Position numbers and translations under genes: made by a program. 64,000 nt of DNA, from contig NZ_MASI01000002.1 of the NCBI RefSeq assembly GCF_001708935.1, positions 62,001 through 126,000 of the forward strand, written 5' to 3'. Below, piece after piece: positions 8,601 through 18,020 of this stretch (position 1 is the first letter of the stretch; each line of letters starts with the position of its first letter). This DNA comes from Methyloligella halotolerans. Its GTDB lineage: Bacteria > Pseudomonadota > Alphaproteobacteria > Rhizobiales > Methyloligellaceae. Under the pieces are notes generated by a model. The model had not been told where the DNA came from, did not search any database, and worked only from the letters and a program-made list of their open reading frames with translations.

Positions 8601-9388
8601 AGCAGCACCACCAGGAAGCCCGAGAGCACCATCCGGTAGATCACGAAGGGCAGGAAGCTGACTCGCTTCACCAGCGCCATCAGGAAGGCGATGGCGGCGA
8701 GGCCCGCAAAGAAGGTGAGGCCCGCGCAGATGAAGCTGTCGGCGGAGATCGTGTCGCCGGCGGCCAGCGCATCGCCCAGGGTGAGCGCGCCGGCCCCGAG
8801 CATGGCCGGGATGCCCAGCAGGAACGAGAATCTCGCCGATTCGGTGCGGGTGAAGCCTAAGAACCGCGCCGCCGACATGGTGACGCCGGAGCGGCTGGTG
8901 CCCGGGATGAGGGCCAGCGCCTGGGCCACGCCGATGAACACCGCTTGGAACAAAGTCATGCTCTGCATGGTCTTCACCTGCTTCCCGACCATGTCCGCAA
9001 CCAGCATGACGATGCCGTAGAAGAACGTGTTAAAGGCCACCACGCCGACGCTGCGGTCGAGATCGGCGAAGCCGAACTTCTTCAGAAAGAGGCCGAAGAT
9101 CACGGCGGGAATCGTGGCAATGACGATGAAGACGGCCAGCTTGCCCTCCTCGGTGACCTTCCCCTTGAGAAGCTCGAAAGCGCCGCCAATCAGGCGCATG
9201 ACGTCGCGCCAGAAATAGATCAGGATGGCGAGCAGCGTGCCCAGATGGACCATCACATCGGTGAACTGTCCCTGGTCGGGCCAGCCCGTGAGATATGGAA
9301 TGAGGACCAGATGGCCGGAGGACGAAATCGGCAGGAATTCGGTGATGCCCTGCACGACGGCAAGGACGATGATCTGCTCGATCGACAT
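8591..9388 (-). CDS. uppP: Undecaprenyl-diphosphate phosphatase UppP (BacA)
   Basis: A 265-residue polytopic inner-membrane enzyme that removes a phosphate from undecaprenyl diphosphate, recycling the lipid carrier for peptidoglycan and surface polysaccharide synthesis and giving bacitracin tolerance. The two catalytic motifs are clear: QGITEFLPISSSGHL near residue 14 and PGTSRSG near residue 160. About eight hydrophobic segments span the whole length, normal for the family. The divergent neighbour is the FzlA-like gene, giving a plausible envelope and division context. Confidence 0.95.
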   Translation of the reverse strand: MSIEQIIVLAVVQGITEFLPISSSGHLVLIPYLTGWPDQGQFTDVMVHLGTLLAILIYFWRDVMRLIGGAFELLKGKVTEEGKLAVFIVIATIPAVIFGLFLKKFGFADLDRSVGVVAFNTFFYGIVMLVADMVGKQVKTMQSMTLFQAVFIGVAQALALIPGTSRSGVTMSAARFLGFTRTESARFSFLLGIPAMLGAGALTLGDALAAGDTISADSFICAGLTFFAGLAAIAFLMALVKRVSFLPFVIYRMVLSGFLVVLLYT

Positions 9389-9491
9389 GAGCCCCCTCTT
9401 CTAGCCGCCTTGTTACGGCCGGCTGCAGGTTCTATACGGAGCGACCGACTCGCGCGATGCTTTTTGCGGCCCCACGGCGCCGAATAGGTCG

Positions 9492-10181
9492 ATGTCCAAA
9501 CTCCTACACTATCCCCTCTGTCCGTTTTCCCGCTCTATCCGCCTTGCGCTGGCGGAGTGCGGCGTCGCCTTCGAGCTGAAGGAAGAGCGTCCTTGGGAAT
9601 GGCGGCCGGACTTTATCCGACTGAACCCGGCCGGGTCAGTACCGGTTTTTGTCACAGAGAACGATTTTCCGATCTGCGGCGCCTATGCGATCTCCGAATA
9701 TTTTCAGGAGACCGAGCTCGCCGAGGGTGAACCCCACAGCTTCCAGCTGTTTCCGGGCGACGCGGACGAGCGGGCCGAGGTGCGCCGGCTGATCGACTGG
9801 TTCCACGGCAAGTTCAACGGCGAGGTCACCACCTACATCCTCGACGAGAAGGTGTTCCGCAGCTTCGGGCCGCGTAGCTCCTCGCCGGACATGGAGGCGA
9901 TGCGGGCGGGCCGGGAGAATTTGCGCTACCATCTCGCCTATATCGGCCATCTCGTGGAATCGAGAAGCTGGCTTGCCGGGGAGGCGCTGAGCTTCGCCGA
10001 TCTCGCGGCGGCCGCCCATCTTTCCTCCCTGGATTATCTTGGCGAGGTGCCGTGGGAAGAGTTCGAGCAGGCAAAGAATTGGTACGCGCTGCTGAAGTCG
10101 CGCCCGTCCTTCCGGCCGCTCCTCGGCGATCGGGTGCCGGGCTTCACGCCGCCGGACAGCTACGCCGATCTGGACTTCTGA
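9492..10181 (+). CDS. Glutathione S-transferase family protein, FzlA-like
   Basis: A 229-residue GST-fold protein. The N-terminal thioredoxin-like half begins LLHYPLCPFSRSIRLAL and contains NPAGSVPV with the cis-proline; the helical C-terminal half carries WLAGEALSFADL. The SRSIR pattern and the neighbourhood (uppP and queG) match Caulobacter FzlA, a GST relative that binds FtsZ filaments and controls constriction. Assignment to FzlA rather than to an ordinary GST rests on remembered similarity and context, so I leave the symbol empty. It lies 36 bases upstream of queG. Confidence 0.75.
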   Translation: MSKLLHYPLCPFSRSIRLALAECGVAFELKEERPWEWRPDFIRLNPAGSVPVFVTENDFPICGAYAISEYFQETELAEGEPHSFQLFPGDADERAEVRRLIDWFHGKFNGEVTTYILDEKVFRSFGPRSSSPDMEAMRAGRENLRYHLAYIGHLVESRSWLAGEALSFADLAAAAHLSSLDYLGEVPWEEFEQAKNWYALLKSRPSFRPLLGDRVPGFTPPDSYADLDF

Positions 10182-10217
10182 AACCCCAGATGAGCCCCAG
10201 ACGAGGGGCGATGTGCT

Positions 10218-11336
10218 TTGACCCTGAAGACCGACATCGCAAGCGAGGCTGAAGCGCTCGGGTTCGACGCTGTGGCGTTCACGAGCGCCGACGCGCCAGG
10301 CAGCGCCGGGCCGGGTCTGGACGAGTTCCTGGCCCATGGCCGGCAGGGCGATATGGGCTGGATGGCGGACAATGCGGACCGCCGGAAGGATCCGAAGACG
10401 CTCTGGCCTGAAGCCCGGAGCATCGTCCTGCTGGGCGTCAATTACGGGCCCGAGGCCGATCCCATGGCTGCGCTCCAGCGTCGGGAGATCGGGACCATCG
10501 CGACATACGCCAAGCGGCGCGATTATCACGACGTCATCAAGAAGAAGCTGAAGCAGCTCGCGCGGTTCGTTCAGGCCGAGTCCGGCGCCGATGTGAAGGT
10601 CTTTGTCGACACAGCACCTGTGATGGAGAAGCCGCTGGCCGCCAAGGCCGGGCTCGGCTGGCAGGGCAAGAACACTATGCTGGTGAGCCGCCAGTTCGGC
10701 TCCTGGCTGTTTCTGGGCGCGATCTTCACAACGGCGGATATCGATCCGGATGCGCCGGAGGCCGACCATTGCGGCGGCTGCACCCGATGCCTCGATATCT
10801 GCCCGACCGACGCCTTCGCCGGGCCCTACAAGCTCGATGCGCGGCGCTGCATCGCCTATCTCACTATCGAGCACAAGGGCCATATCCCGGCGGAGTTCCG
10901 CAGACCCATCGGCAACCGGATCTTCGGCTGCGAGGACTGCCTGGCGGTCTGCCCCTGGAACAAGTTCGCTGGCGCTGCAAAGGAGGCCAAGCTTGCGGTG
11001 CGCGAGGAGGCGGATAATCCGCCTTTGGCGGAGTTGCTGGATTTGGACGACGCGGCGTTTCGCGAGCGCTTCCGCGGCACGCCGATCAAGCGGACGGGGC
11101 GGGACCGGTTCCTGCGCAACGTACTGATCGCTGCAGGCAATTCCGGCGACACGACTTTGCTGCCGCGCGTGGAGCGGCTTCTCTCGGATGAGTCGCCCCT
11201 GGTCCGTGCCATGGCCGTGTGGGCGCTGAAAGAATTGGCGCCCGGACGGGCCGACGAACTCAAGGGCACCCATCTGCCCCGCGAAACCGACAGGGACGCC
11301 GCGTCCGAATGGGGCGAGGCAAAGGTCGCAGCATGA
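10218..11336 (+). CDS. queG: Epoxyqueuosine reductase QueG
   Basis: A cobalamin- and iron-sulfur-dependent cytoplasmic enzyme that reduces epoxyqueuosine to queuosine at tRNA position 34, the last step of the pathway. Two ferredoxin-like 4Fe-4S motifs are visible: CGGCTRCLDICPTDAF (about residue 188) and CEDCLAVCPWNKF (about 238). A HEAT-like segment (SDESPLVRAMAVWALKEL) forms the C-terminus. The start is TTG, with GAGGGG nine bases upstream and no better ATG in frame. The stop overlaps the next gene's ATG (ATGA), so the two are coupled. 372 residues is normal. Confidence 0.93.
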   Translation: MTLKTDIASEAEALGFDAVAFTSADAPGSAGPGLDEFLAHGRQGDMGWMADNADRRKDPKTLWPEARSIVLLGVNYGPEADPMAALQRREIGTIATYAKRRDYHDVIKKKLKQLARFVQAESGADVKVFVDTAPVMEKPLAAKAGLGWQGKNTMLVSRQFGSWLFLGAIFTTADIDPDAPEADHCGGCTRCLDICPTDAFAGPYKLDARRCIAYLTIEHKGHIPAEFRRPIGNRIFGCEDCLAVCPWNKFAGAAKEAKLAVREEADNPPLAELLDLDDAAFRERFRGTPIKRTGRDRFLRNVLIAAGNSGDTTLLPRVERLLSDESPLVRAMAVWALKELAPGRADELKGTHLPRETDRDAASEWGEAKVAA

Positions 11337-12199
11337 GCAAGCTATTCTGTTTCGGGCTCGGATTTTCCGCCGAAGCCCTTTCGGCGCGGTTGAAGCGCGC
11401 GGGCTGGGAGATCGCGGGGACCGTCCGCAGCGAAGAGAAGGCCGACCGGCTACGCGCGCTGGGCTACAATGTCGTCCAGTTTGACGGCCCCGCCGACAAA
11501 GCGGCGGTGCTGGAGCCGCTGCAGGGCGCGACCCATCTGCTGCTGTCCATTCCGCCGCGCGATGGCGATCCGGCGCTGGAGCTTTTCCGCAGCGAGCTCG
11601 CCGGGCTGCAAAGCCTCGAATGGATCGGCTATCTCTCCACGGTCGGCGTCTACGGCGATCACGAAGGCGCGTCCGTCGACGAGTCGACACCGCCGAAGCC
11701 AGAGAAGGAGCGCAGCATCGCGCGGGTTGAGGCGGAGGCGGCCTGGCTGGCGCTGGGCGAGGAGATCGACGTGCCGACCCAGGTTTTCCGTCTCGCCGGC
11801 ATTTACGGACCCGGGCGGAGCGCCGTCGAGAAAATCAAGGACGGAACCGCGAAGCGGATCGTGAAGCCGGGGCAGGTTTTCAGCCGCATCCATGTCGAGG
11901 ATATCGCAACGGTGGTGGAGGCCTCCATCGCCCGGCCGCGCCAGGGGGCGATCTACAACGTCGCCGATGACGAGCCGGCGCCGCCCCAGGACGTCATCGC
12001 CTACGCGGCCGAGCTTTTGGACGTGACGCCGCCGCCGGAGGTGCCTTTCGAGGAGGCGGACATGTCCCCCATGGCGCGGAGCTTCTACAGCGAGCGGCGG
12101 CGGATCATGAACGACCTCATCAAATCGGAGCTGAAGGTGGCGCTTGCCTACCCGAACTACCGGGCAGGCCTGCGGTCCCTGGTGCCGCCGAAGGGCTAG
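11333..12199 (+). CDS. SDR-family NAD(P)-dependent epimerase/dehydratase
   Basis: A 288-residue extended SDR, translationally coupled to queG by an ATGA overlap. The N-terminal dinucleotide motif is the variant FGLGFSAEAL; STVGVYGDHEG carries the catalytic Ser and the Tyr region, and FRLAGIYGPGR is typical of sugar-nucleotide-epimerase-like proteins related to YeeZ. The substrate is unknown, and coupling to queG does not prove a role in queuosine synthesis. Its 3' end overlaps the convergent hydrolase gene by four bases. Confidence 0.78.
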   Translation: MSKLFCFGLGFSAEALSARLKRAGWEIAGTVRSEEKADRLRALGYNVVQFDGPADKAAVLEPLQGATHLLLSIPPRDGDPALELFRSELAGLQSLEWIGYLSTVGVYGDHEGASVDESTPPKPEKERSIARVEAEAAWLALGEEIDVPTQVFRLAGIYGPGRSAVEKIKDGTAKRIVKPGQVFSRIHVEDIATVVEASIARPRQGAIYNVADDEPAPPQDVIAYAAELLDVTPPPEVPFEEADMSPMARSFYSERRRIMNDLIKSELKVALAYPNYRAGLRSLVPPKG

Positions 12200-13008
12200 G
12201 ACTCGACGAGACCCTGGAGGGTCCGTTCCAGCCGCCGGAGATCCTTGGGCCGCGACAAGCGGTGGTCGCCATCCTTGATGAGATCGATCTCAACGTCGTC
12301 ATTTGCGAGGAGCCCCATCAGGGCAAAGGCGTGGCGCCATGGCACGTCCGGATCTTCCATGCCCTGGAGGATGCGCACCGGGCAGCCTGGATCGAGCTTG
12401 CCGCCACCCAAGAGATGATTGCGCCCCTCCTCGATGAGAAAGCGGCTGATGGGATAGGGCGCGTCATAGTCGGAGGGCGCGTAATAGACGCCTTCGTCGA
12501 GAAGCTTCTGGCGCGAAGGCGGCGAGAGCTTCTCCCACATCAGCGTTTCCGTCATGTCGTGGGCGGGGGCGATCAGCACGAGGCCGGCGAGGAGATCGCC
12601 TTTACCCTCCCCCACAAGATGCCGGGCGAGGAGCAGCGCGATCCAGCCGCCCATGGAGGAGCCGATGACGATGACCCGTCGACAGTCCATGCGCTCCAGG
12701 ATGGCGATGGCCTCCTCCAGCCAATCGCCGATGGAGCCTTGCGCCACATCGCCGCTGGAGAGGCCATGAGCGGAAAAGTCGAAGCGCGCGAAAGGCAGGC
12801 CTCTGCTCGCGGTCCAGTCCGCCAAGGCCGCCACCTTGGTGCCCGCCATGTCGGAAAGAAAGCCGGAAAGCCAAAGCAATCCGGGGGCTTCGCTTTCAGC
12901 CGTGGCTCCGGCAGCGCCATCCATGCGATAAGCGATGCGCCGCGCGGATGCGTCCGGCGCGCTCCGCGGGGGGCCGAGTTCCAGGAATTGCGGTTCGTCT
13001 TCGCTCAC
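12196..13008 (-). CDS. Alpha/beta hydrolase
   Basis: A 270-residue cytoplasmic alpha/beta-hydrolase. The nucleophile elbow is IGSSMGGWIAL (Ser in G-S-S-M-G), the acid is probably the Asp in ILQGMEDPDVPW, and the histidine lies in KDGDHRLSRP near the end. The compact form and GFLSDMAGTK resemble the ABHD10-like esterase/depalmitoylase group, but the substrate cannot be told from sequence. It is transcribed away from the glycosyltransferase gene, 47 bases apart, and converges on the SDR gene. Confidence 0.82.
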   Translation of the reverse strand: MSEDEPQFLELGPPRSAPDASARRIAYRMDGAAGATAESEAPGLLWLSGFLSDMAGTKVAALADWTASRGLPFARFDFSAHGLSSGDVAQGSIGDWLEEAIAILERMDCRRVIVIGSSMGGWIALLLARHLVGEGKGDLLAGLVLIAPAHDMTETLMWEKLSPPSRQKLLDEGVYYAPSDYDAPYPISRFLIEEGRNHLLGGGKLDPGCPVRILQGMEDPDVPWRHAFALMGLLANDDVEIDLIKDGDHRLSRPKDLRRLERTLQGLVES

Positions 13009-13055
13009 CGTATCACACCACTTCCGATCGCTAATTTCAGGATGAGCTTCCGCCC

Positions 13056-14243
13056 ATGGCCGGCCCGACCATAATGCAGATCGTTCCCCGGGTCGAAACC
13101 GGGGGGAGCGAGCAATCGGCCCTGGAGATCAACGCCGCGCTGGTGAAGGCCGGCGCGACGTCGGTCGTCGTTTCGCAGGGCGGAAGGCTGGCGGACAAGA
13201 TCGAAGCCGACGGCGGCAAGAACGTCATCCTGCCCGCGGCGAGCAAGAATCCCATCACCATGGTCCGCAACGCCGGGAAGCTCGCCCGGATGATGGAGAC
13301 CGAGTTCGTCGATCTCGTGCATGCGCGGAGCCGGGCGCCGGCCTGGAGCGCGCTTTACGCCGCCCGCTCTATGAAGCGACCCTTCGTGACGACCTATCAC
13401 GGTTCCTATGCGAGCCCGGCGCCGTTCAAGACCAGCTACAATAGTGTGATGGCGCGGGGCGATCTGGTGATCGCAAATTCCCAATGGACCGCCGACATGG
13501 TCCACGAACGCCACGGCACGCCTTACGAAAAGATGCCCGTGATCCCGCGTGGGCTGGATGCGAGCGAATTCGATCCGGTGCGGGTCAGCGAGGACCGCAA
13601 GGACAGGCTGCGGCGAGCCTGGGGGCTCGGGCCCGACGATATCGTGTTGTTGCAGGCCGCCAGGCTGACCGGGTGGAAAGGTCAGCGGACGGTGATCGAT
13701 GCGGCCGCTAGGCTAAAGGCGCAAGGCCAGCTGGGGCACGCCGTGTTCATCCTGGCGGGATCGGCCCAGGGCCGGCAGAAATACGAGGACGAGCTTCGAA
13801 GCATGATCTCAGAAGCGGGTCTTGAGGACCGGGTACGCATCGTGGGCCATTGCGACGACATGGCCGCCGCCCACGCGCTGGCGCATGTGACGATCATCGC
13901 TTCGGTTCAGGCGGAGACCTTCGGCCGGGCGAGCATCGAGGCCCAGGCGATGGGCTCTCCGGTGATCGTGACCGCCATCGGCGCCACGCCGGAGACCCTG
14001 GTGCCGGCCCATCTGGATGCCGCAAACTTCACAGGCTGGCTCGTTCCGGCGGGCGATGGAGCCGCTCTCGCCGAGAAGCTCGCCGAGACTCTTGTGCTTG
14101 GGAAAATCGAGCGAGACGAGATTGGGGCGCGTGCCCGCGACCATGTGGCGCGCAATTTTTCGCTCTCCTCGATGCAGCGCCGGACGCTGGCGGTGTACGA
14201 CAAGCTCCTGGGCACAAGGCTTGTCGAAAGCTTCGACCGCTGA
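13056..14243 (+). CDS. Glycosyltransferase family 4 protein
   Basis: A 395-residue GT-B enzyme of the GT4 type, transferring a sugar from a nucleotide donor with retention. The N-terminal half has IVPRVETGGSEQ and the acceptor-side segments VHARSRAPAW and VTTYHG; the C-terminal half has the donor-binding E-x7-E motif in ETFGRASIEAQAMGSPVI and the linker PRGLD. It opens a three-gene plus-strand group with a sulfotransferase and an O-antigen-ligase-like gene, so LPS or another surface glycan is the likely product. The sugar is not predictable. Confidence 0.87.
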   Translation: MAGPTIMQIVPRVETGGSEQSALEINAALVKAGATSVVVSQGGRLADKIEADGGKNVILPAASKNPITMVRNAGKLARMMETEFVDLVHARSRAPAWSALYAARSMKRPFVTTYHGSYASPAPFKTSYNSVMARGDLVIANSQWTADMVHERHGTPYEKMPVIPRGLDASEFDPVRVSEDRKDRLRRAWGLGPDDIVLLQAARLTGWKGQRTVIDAAARLKAQGQLGHAVFILAGSAQGRQKYEDELRSMISEAGLEDRVRIVGHCDDMAAAHALAHVTIIASVQAETFGRASIEAQAMGSPVIVTAIGATPETLVPAHLDAANFTGWLVPAGDGAALAEKLAETLVLGKIERDEIGARARDHVARNFSLSSMQRRTLAVYDKLLGTRLVESFDR

Positions 14244-14341
14244 GCCGCATTCCCGCCTACATTCTGCCGTCTCTTCGTAACGATGCATTAAGCATATTGA
14301 GGCGATCTTTAGGCTCCCGTATCTAGCTTCTGTACCGCATC

Positions 14342-15307
14342 ATGTTGGTTGAAAATCCCGATAAGTTTCAGGGCGCCCCCCTTCTCGCTGGAGGTGAGGA
14401 CGCGCCCGTCTACTACCTCTTCCATGTGCCGAAATGCGCAGGCCGGACGATCGATCGTCACCTGTCGCTCTACGCTCAGGAAGGCCGGTATTTCAGGGCT
14501 AAGAAGCGCAAGGGAGTGAGCCGTCTCTTCTCGCCGCGCCACACCCTTGCCGGCATGCCCGACCCGCGGCAGCTGAATGCGATCAGCAGCCATTATCTCG
14601 GCGCGTCGGTGGAGGCGCTTTGCGAGGGGCGGGAGATCCGCCGTGCGATGCTGCTGCGCGATCCCGTCAGCCACATGGTCTCCTATTACAATTACCGCAT
14701 GCAGCGGTATATCGCGCAGGGTATGCAGCCCTACAGTTTCGAGCTCGCCTACCGGGCGACCCAGCGGGACTTCATCACCCATTACATCCTGCGCAACTTC
14801 CTCGAGATCCCGCTGCCCCGGCTCTGGCTGATGACCCGGCCGGAGAAGTGGGCGCTGGTGAACGGCTTCCTGTCACGCTTCTGGTTCGTCGGCGATTACC
14901 GGAAATGCTCAGAGCTGGTCGAAGCGATGGCATCGGATCTCGGCGTGCCGTCGCGCGCCGTGCCGCAAAACACGTGCTCCACCCATTCGAGCCATCCGTC
15001 CTGGCGGCCGCTCAGCGTGAGCGACCTGTCTCCGGAGATGATCCGGCAGATCCGCGAGGAGAACAGCCTCGACCAACGGCTCTGGCAGACTTGGCGCGGA
15101 GCGGGGCTGGACGTTCAGAACGTCAACGAGATGGCGCTGATGTCGCCGGCCAAGCTGCAGTTCTCCCTGCATGAGGCGACCCGGCTGGTCCACCAGGTGC
15201 GCCGGCGGTTTGCCCGGCGCCGCAGCGTGGGCGACGACTCGGCTCCCACCTCGGGCCTGGACACCGGTCCGGCCGAGGCCACGCCCGGCGCCATCCAGGC
15301 TGGCTGA
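14342..15307 (+). CDS. Sulfotransferase-family protein
   Basis: A 321-residue protein with the two PAPS-binding signatures of Golgi-type carbohydrate sulfotransferases: the 5'-phosphosulfate loop HVPKCAGRTI near residue 28 and the 3'-phosphate segment RDPVSHMVSYY near residue 105. It probably transfers sulfate from PAPS to a sugar hydroxyl. There is no signal peptide or membrane helix, so it would act in the cytoplasm on a lipid-linked or nucleotide-linked glycan. The Ser/Thr/Ala-rich tail is likely disordered. It lies between a GT4 gene and an O-antigen-ligase-like gene, suggesting a sulfated surface glycan. Confidence 0.78.
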   Translation: MLVENPDKFQGAPLLAGGEDAPVYYLFHVPKCAGRTIDRHLSLYAQEGRYFRAKKRKGVSRLFSPRHTLAGMPDPRQLNAISSHYLGASVEALCEGREIRRAMLLRDPVSHMVSYYNYRMQRYIAQGMQPYSFELAYRATQRDFITHYILRNFLEIPLPRLWLMTRPEKWALVNGFLSRFWFVGDYRKCSELVEAMASDLGVPSRAVPQNTCSTHSSHPSWRPLSVSDLSPEMIRQIREENSLDQRLWQTWRGAGLDVQNVNEMALMSPAKLQFSLHEATRLVHQVRRRFARRRSVGDDSAPTSGLDTGPAEATPGAIQAG

Positions 15308-15419
15308 GCGGCTACGCGGCCACAGAAGCGCTATTTTTCTGTTACCCCATGGGCTTCGCGCACCGATTGCGGTATGGCGTTGAGCCAGCACGACACGGTT
15401 GCTTTGGGGGATGGAGAGC

Positions 15420-16705
15420 ATGAGGTCATTCGGCGCCTGGCTGGCTGCCGCGCTGCCGCCGCTGATCGCTGTCGCGACCTTTTTGTGCTTCGTCACCCCG
15501 CGTATCACCGTCGCGACACTTGCCATCTTCGCCCTGGTCATCCTCTCCCTCGCATTGCTCGAAGGAGAGCGGCTCCGCAACCTGATCAAGCCGGATATCG
15601 GTCTCTGGCTTTTCGTCGTGCTGAGCATTTACCTGCTGATCAACGCCACCTGGTCCGACGATACGAGCCGGGCCCTGAACAAGGCGGTCCTGGTGGTGCT
15701 TTTCGCGGCCTTGAGCATCGGCACGGTGCGGGCGGTGCTTGCCTGGCCCGTGGAACGGGCGAGACGCTGCGCAAAGGGCTTTGTTATCGGGGTAATGCTC
15801 GGGGCGGCCTATCTCCTCATAGAGCTTTTGAGCGGCCAAGCCCTGGCCCGCGGGTTCTTCAACCTGATGCCGTTCGTGGAGCCCAGCAACTTCAAGGGCA
15901 TGGTGGTGGAGGGCGGCAAGATCGTCTCGATCCGCGCCTCGGAGCTCAATCGGGGCGTGGCAATCGTCCTGATGACCTTCTGGCCGTTCCTGCTGTGCAT
16001 CGTCGGCCGGCGGAGCCTCACGCAGCGCTGGCTGATCGGGGGCGCGGCCTTCGTGATCGCAACCTTCCTCATCATGATTTCCAGGCACAACACATCTCAG
16101 ATGGCGATCTTCGTGTCGCTGGCGGTGTTCCTGGCGACACTCGTCCTGCCCCGGCCGGGCTGGATCGCGGTGACGGCGGCCTGGTGCCTGAGCTTCGTGA
16201 TCGTCGTTCCGCTCGTAATCGCGGCCTACAACGCGGATCTGCATCACGCGAAATGGCTGCCGAACTCAGCCCAGGCGCGGGTCGTGTTGTGGTCGTATAC
16301 CGCCCATGCCCTGCACGAGGCGCCGATACTCGGAATCGGCGGGAGCTCAACCCGGGCCCAGGCGGCCGAGCCGGCGGCCATCGCCAAAGCCAAGGAAGCC
16401 ACGGCCGAAGGCAAGCCCTATGCGTGGCAGGCCGGTCCCCACGCCCATAACCAGTATCTGCAGACCTGGTATGAGCTCGGACTTGTCGGCGTCGTGCTGG
16501 CCATGGCCTGCGGCGCTGGGTGCTCTGGATCATCGGCCGGCTGCCGGATGATCTCCTGCCCTACATGGTGGCGCATTTCGCCGCCTTCGCCGCCCTGTCG
16601 GCGTCTGCGTGGGGCATGTGGCAGACATGGCTGATGGCGCTACCGGGTCTTGCGGCAATCTATGGCGCCATCGCCGTTTGCGCGAACCGGAAGCCGGCTC
16701 ACTGA
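15420..16705 (+). CDS. O-antigen ligase/polymerase family membrane protein (WaaL/Wzy-like), frameshifted as sequenced
   Basis: A polytopic inner-membrane protein with about ten to twelve hydrophobic segments and the large periplasmic loop typical of the Wzy_C family (HALHEAPILGIGGSSTR to GPHAHNQYLQTWYELGLVG; the histidine in HNQYLQ is the family hallmark). Such enzymes join O-antigen to lipid A-core or polymerise glycan repeats. The frame breaks near 16505: one extra G in CCATGGCC gives AMGLRRWVLWIIGRLPDD and runs on to a stop at 16705 (about 428 residues) with two more membrane helices. As written, translation enters an unrelated tail ending at 16634. Starts at 15411 or 15399 are also possible. 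Confidence 0.82.
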
Positions 16706-16750
16706 AATTCGGAACGGTGTTTCCGCCGGTCCGCATTCATCCTTTAAGCG

Positions 16751-17151
16751 TCAATAGCAGAGCCTGGCCCCGGCGGTGCAGACGACCGGCGACACCACAC
16801 CCCGCCAGCAGACCGTGTAGGTCTGGGAATCGACGACATCGGGCTTGAAGTAGAGGTCGGGCGTGACGGTGTCCCGCCAATAGGGGTTCGGCCCGGGGCG
16901 CTTGGCGGTGCGGCTGGGGTGAACACCCGGATGCTGGCGGCGCCAATCCACGATGGCATCTTCCAGCGCTTCGCGGGCCCCTTCGACTGCCGCATCCTGG
17001 ACGACTCCGTCGTCGGTTCCGGTGACCATGACACAGGCCCGATAGGCTGGGCATGACCCGGCGCCGCGGCGAGGAGCACCGCCAAGGACACAAGGAGCGC
17101 AGTCGCAAGAACCACGCCGTTGAAAATCGATTCGAAATTTAGGTCTTCCAT
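16751..17151 (-). CDS. Small secreted protein of unknown function, frameshifted as sequenced
   Basis: Begins MEDLNFESIFNGVV, then has a hydrophobic helix (about 12-30) and a probable signal-peptidase site at GHAQ. In the frame as written the protein turns into a Ser/Pro/Arg-rich stretch after residue 40. Adding one G to the GGG run near 17038 joins it to a better continuation (ACVMVTGTDDGVVQDAAVEG, then DAIVDWRRQHPG and VCWRGVVSPVVC) that stops at 16751, about 133 residues with four cysteines. I do not recognise the family. It converges on the O-antigen-ligase-like gene. Confidence 0.6.
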
Positions 17152-17270
17152 GCCATCCCCGTGTTAATGTCCCGACCGTCGCGATGAAACTCTGGGAAGT
17201 TATCGCGGTTATGCTGACGCGATCACGACGGGGCGAGCGTTTCCCTGGCGGAGGGGCCCTGCCGATTGAC

Positions 17271-17298
17271 TTGTCAGCCAGGTTTCCCATCCTATAGA
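17271..17298 (+). promoter_or_regulatory. Probable sigma-70 promoter of infC
   Basis: TTGTCA (17271-17276), a 16-base spacer and TATAGA (17293-17298) lie about 90 bases before the infC start. Found by eye; no start-site data. Confidence 0.5.
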
Positions 17299-17387
17299 AA
17301 ATCGCTTGCATCGGATTATGCCAGCGCGCTTCTAGCTACTCTTTATCGGCAGCGCGCGGCCATTTGCGCAATAGAGGAGTTCGACAC

Positions 17388-17924
17388 ATCGCAAGACGGC
17401 CTATGAAAAAAGCTCCCACCCGGGAGGGGCCCCGCACCAACGAGGCCATTGATTCAGAGAAGATTCAGCTGATCAACGCGGAAGGCGACAATATCGGCGT
17501 GGTCGCCCTGGAAGAGGGTATCGCGCAAGCCGTGGAGGCTGGGCTCGATCTCGTAGAGATCTCGCCGAACGCCGATCCGCCGGTCTGCAAGATCCTCGAT
17601 TACGGCAAATACAAATATCAGGCTCAGAAGAAAGCCGCCGAAGCGCGCAAGAAGCAGCGCACTGTCGAGGTCAAGGAAATCAAGATGCGGCCGAACATCG
17701 ATGTGCACGATTACGACGTGAAGATGCGCTCGATGGTCCGGTTCTTCGAGGAAGGCGACAAGGTGAAGGTGACCTTGCGTTTCCGCGGCCGCGAGATGGC
17801 GCATCAGGATCTCGGCATGGATCTTTTGAAGCGGGTTCGCGAGGACACCGTAGAGCTGGCGAAGGTCGAGCTGGAACCGAAGCTCGAAGGCCGCCAGATG
17901 ATCATGGTTCTCGCACCGCGCTAG
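17388..17924 (+). CDS. infC: Translation initiation factor IF-3, probable ATC start
   Basis: IF-3 binds the 30S subunit, checks initiator tRNA pairing and rejects non-standard start codons. The N-terminal domain (GPRTNEAI, then [11 protein letters not shown]) and the C-terminal domain ([15 protein letters not shown], then [16 protein letters not shown]) are both complete. GAGGAG at 17374-17379 sits eight bases before ATC at 17388, which opens the natural N-terminus ARRPMKK; the first in-frame ATG (17403) is too far from that ribosome site. Unusual start codons are a hallmark of infC because IF-3 represses its own translation through them. Product 178 residues. rpmI and rplT lie 2 kb further on, separated by a GGDEF-EAL gene on the other strand. 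Confidence 0.93.
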   Translation: MARRPMKKAPTREGPRTNEAIDSEKIQLINAEGDNIGVVALEEGIAQAVEAGLDLVEISPNADPPVCKILDYGKYKYQAQKKAAEARKKQRTVEVKEIKMRPNIDVHDYDVKMRSMVRFFEEGDKVKVTLRFRGREMAHQDLGMDLLKRVREDTVELAKVELEPKLEGRQMIMVLAPR

Positions 17925-18020
17925 GCGACAATCTCGCATTCCGATACGCGCGCCTCGCCGAGGACTCAGGGTCTTCGGCGAAGGCCGGGATTTGCCTCGC
18001 CCCAAGGCGCGCCGACCGCC

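Noticed and set aside
9636-11690. Long minus-strand open frame across the GST and queG genes
   Set aside because: Both sense genes are clear; the antisense frame has no start with a ribosome site and no recognisable product.
17957-17979. Hairpin between infC and the GGDEF-EAL gene as a terminator
   Set aside because: The 9-base stem has a mismatch and no T-run; too weak to call.
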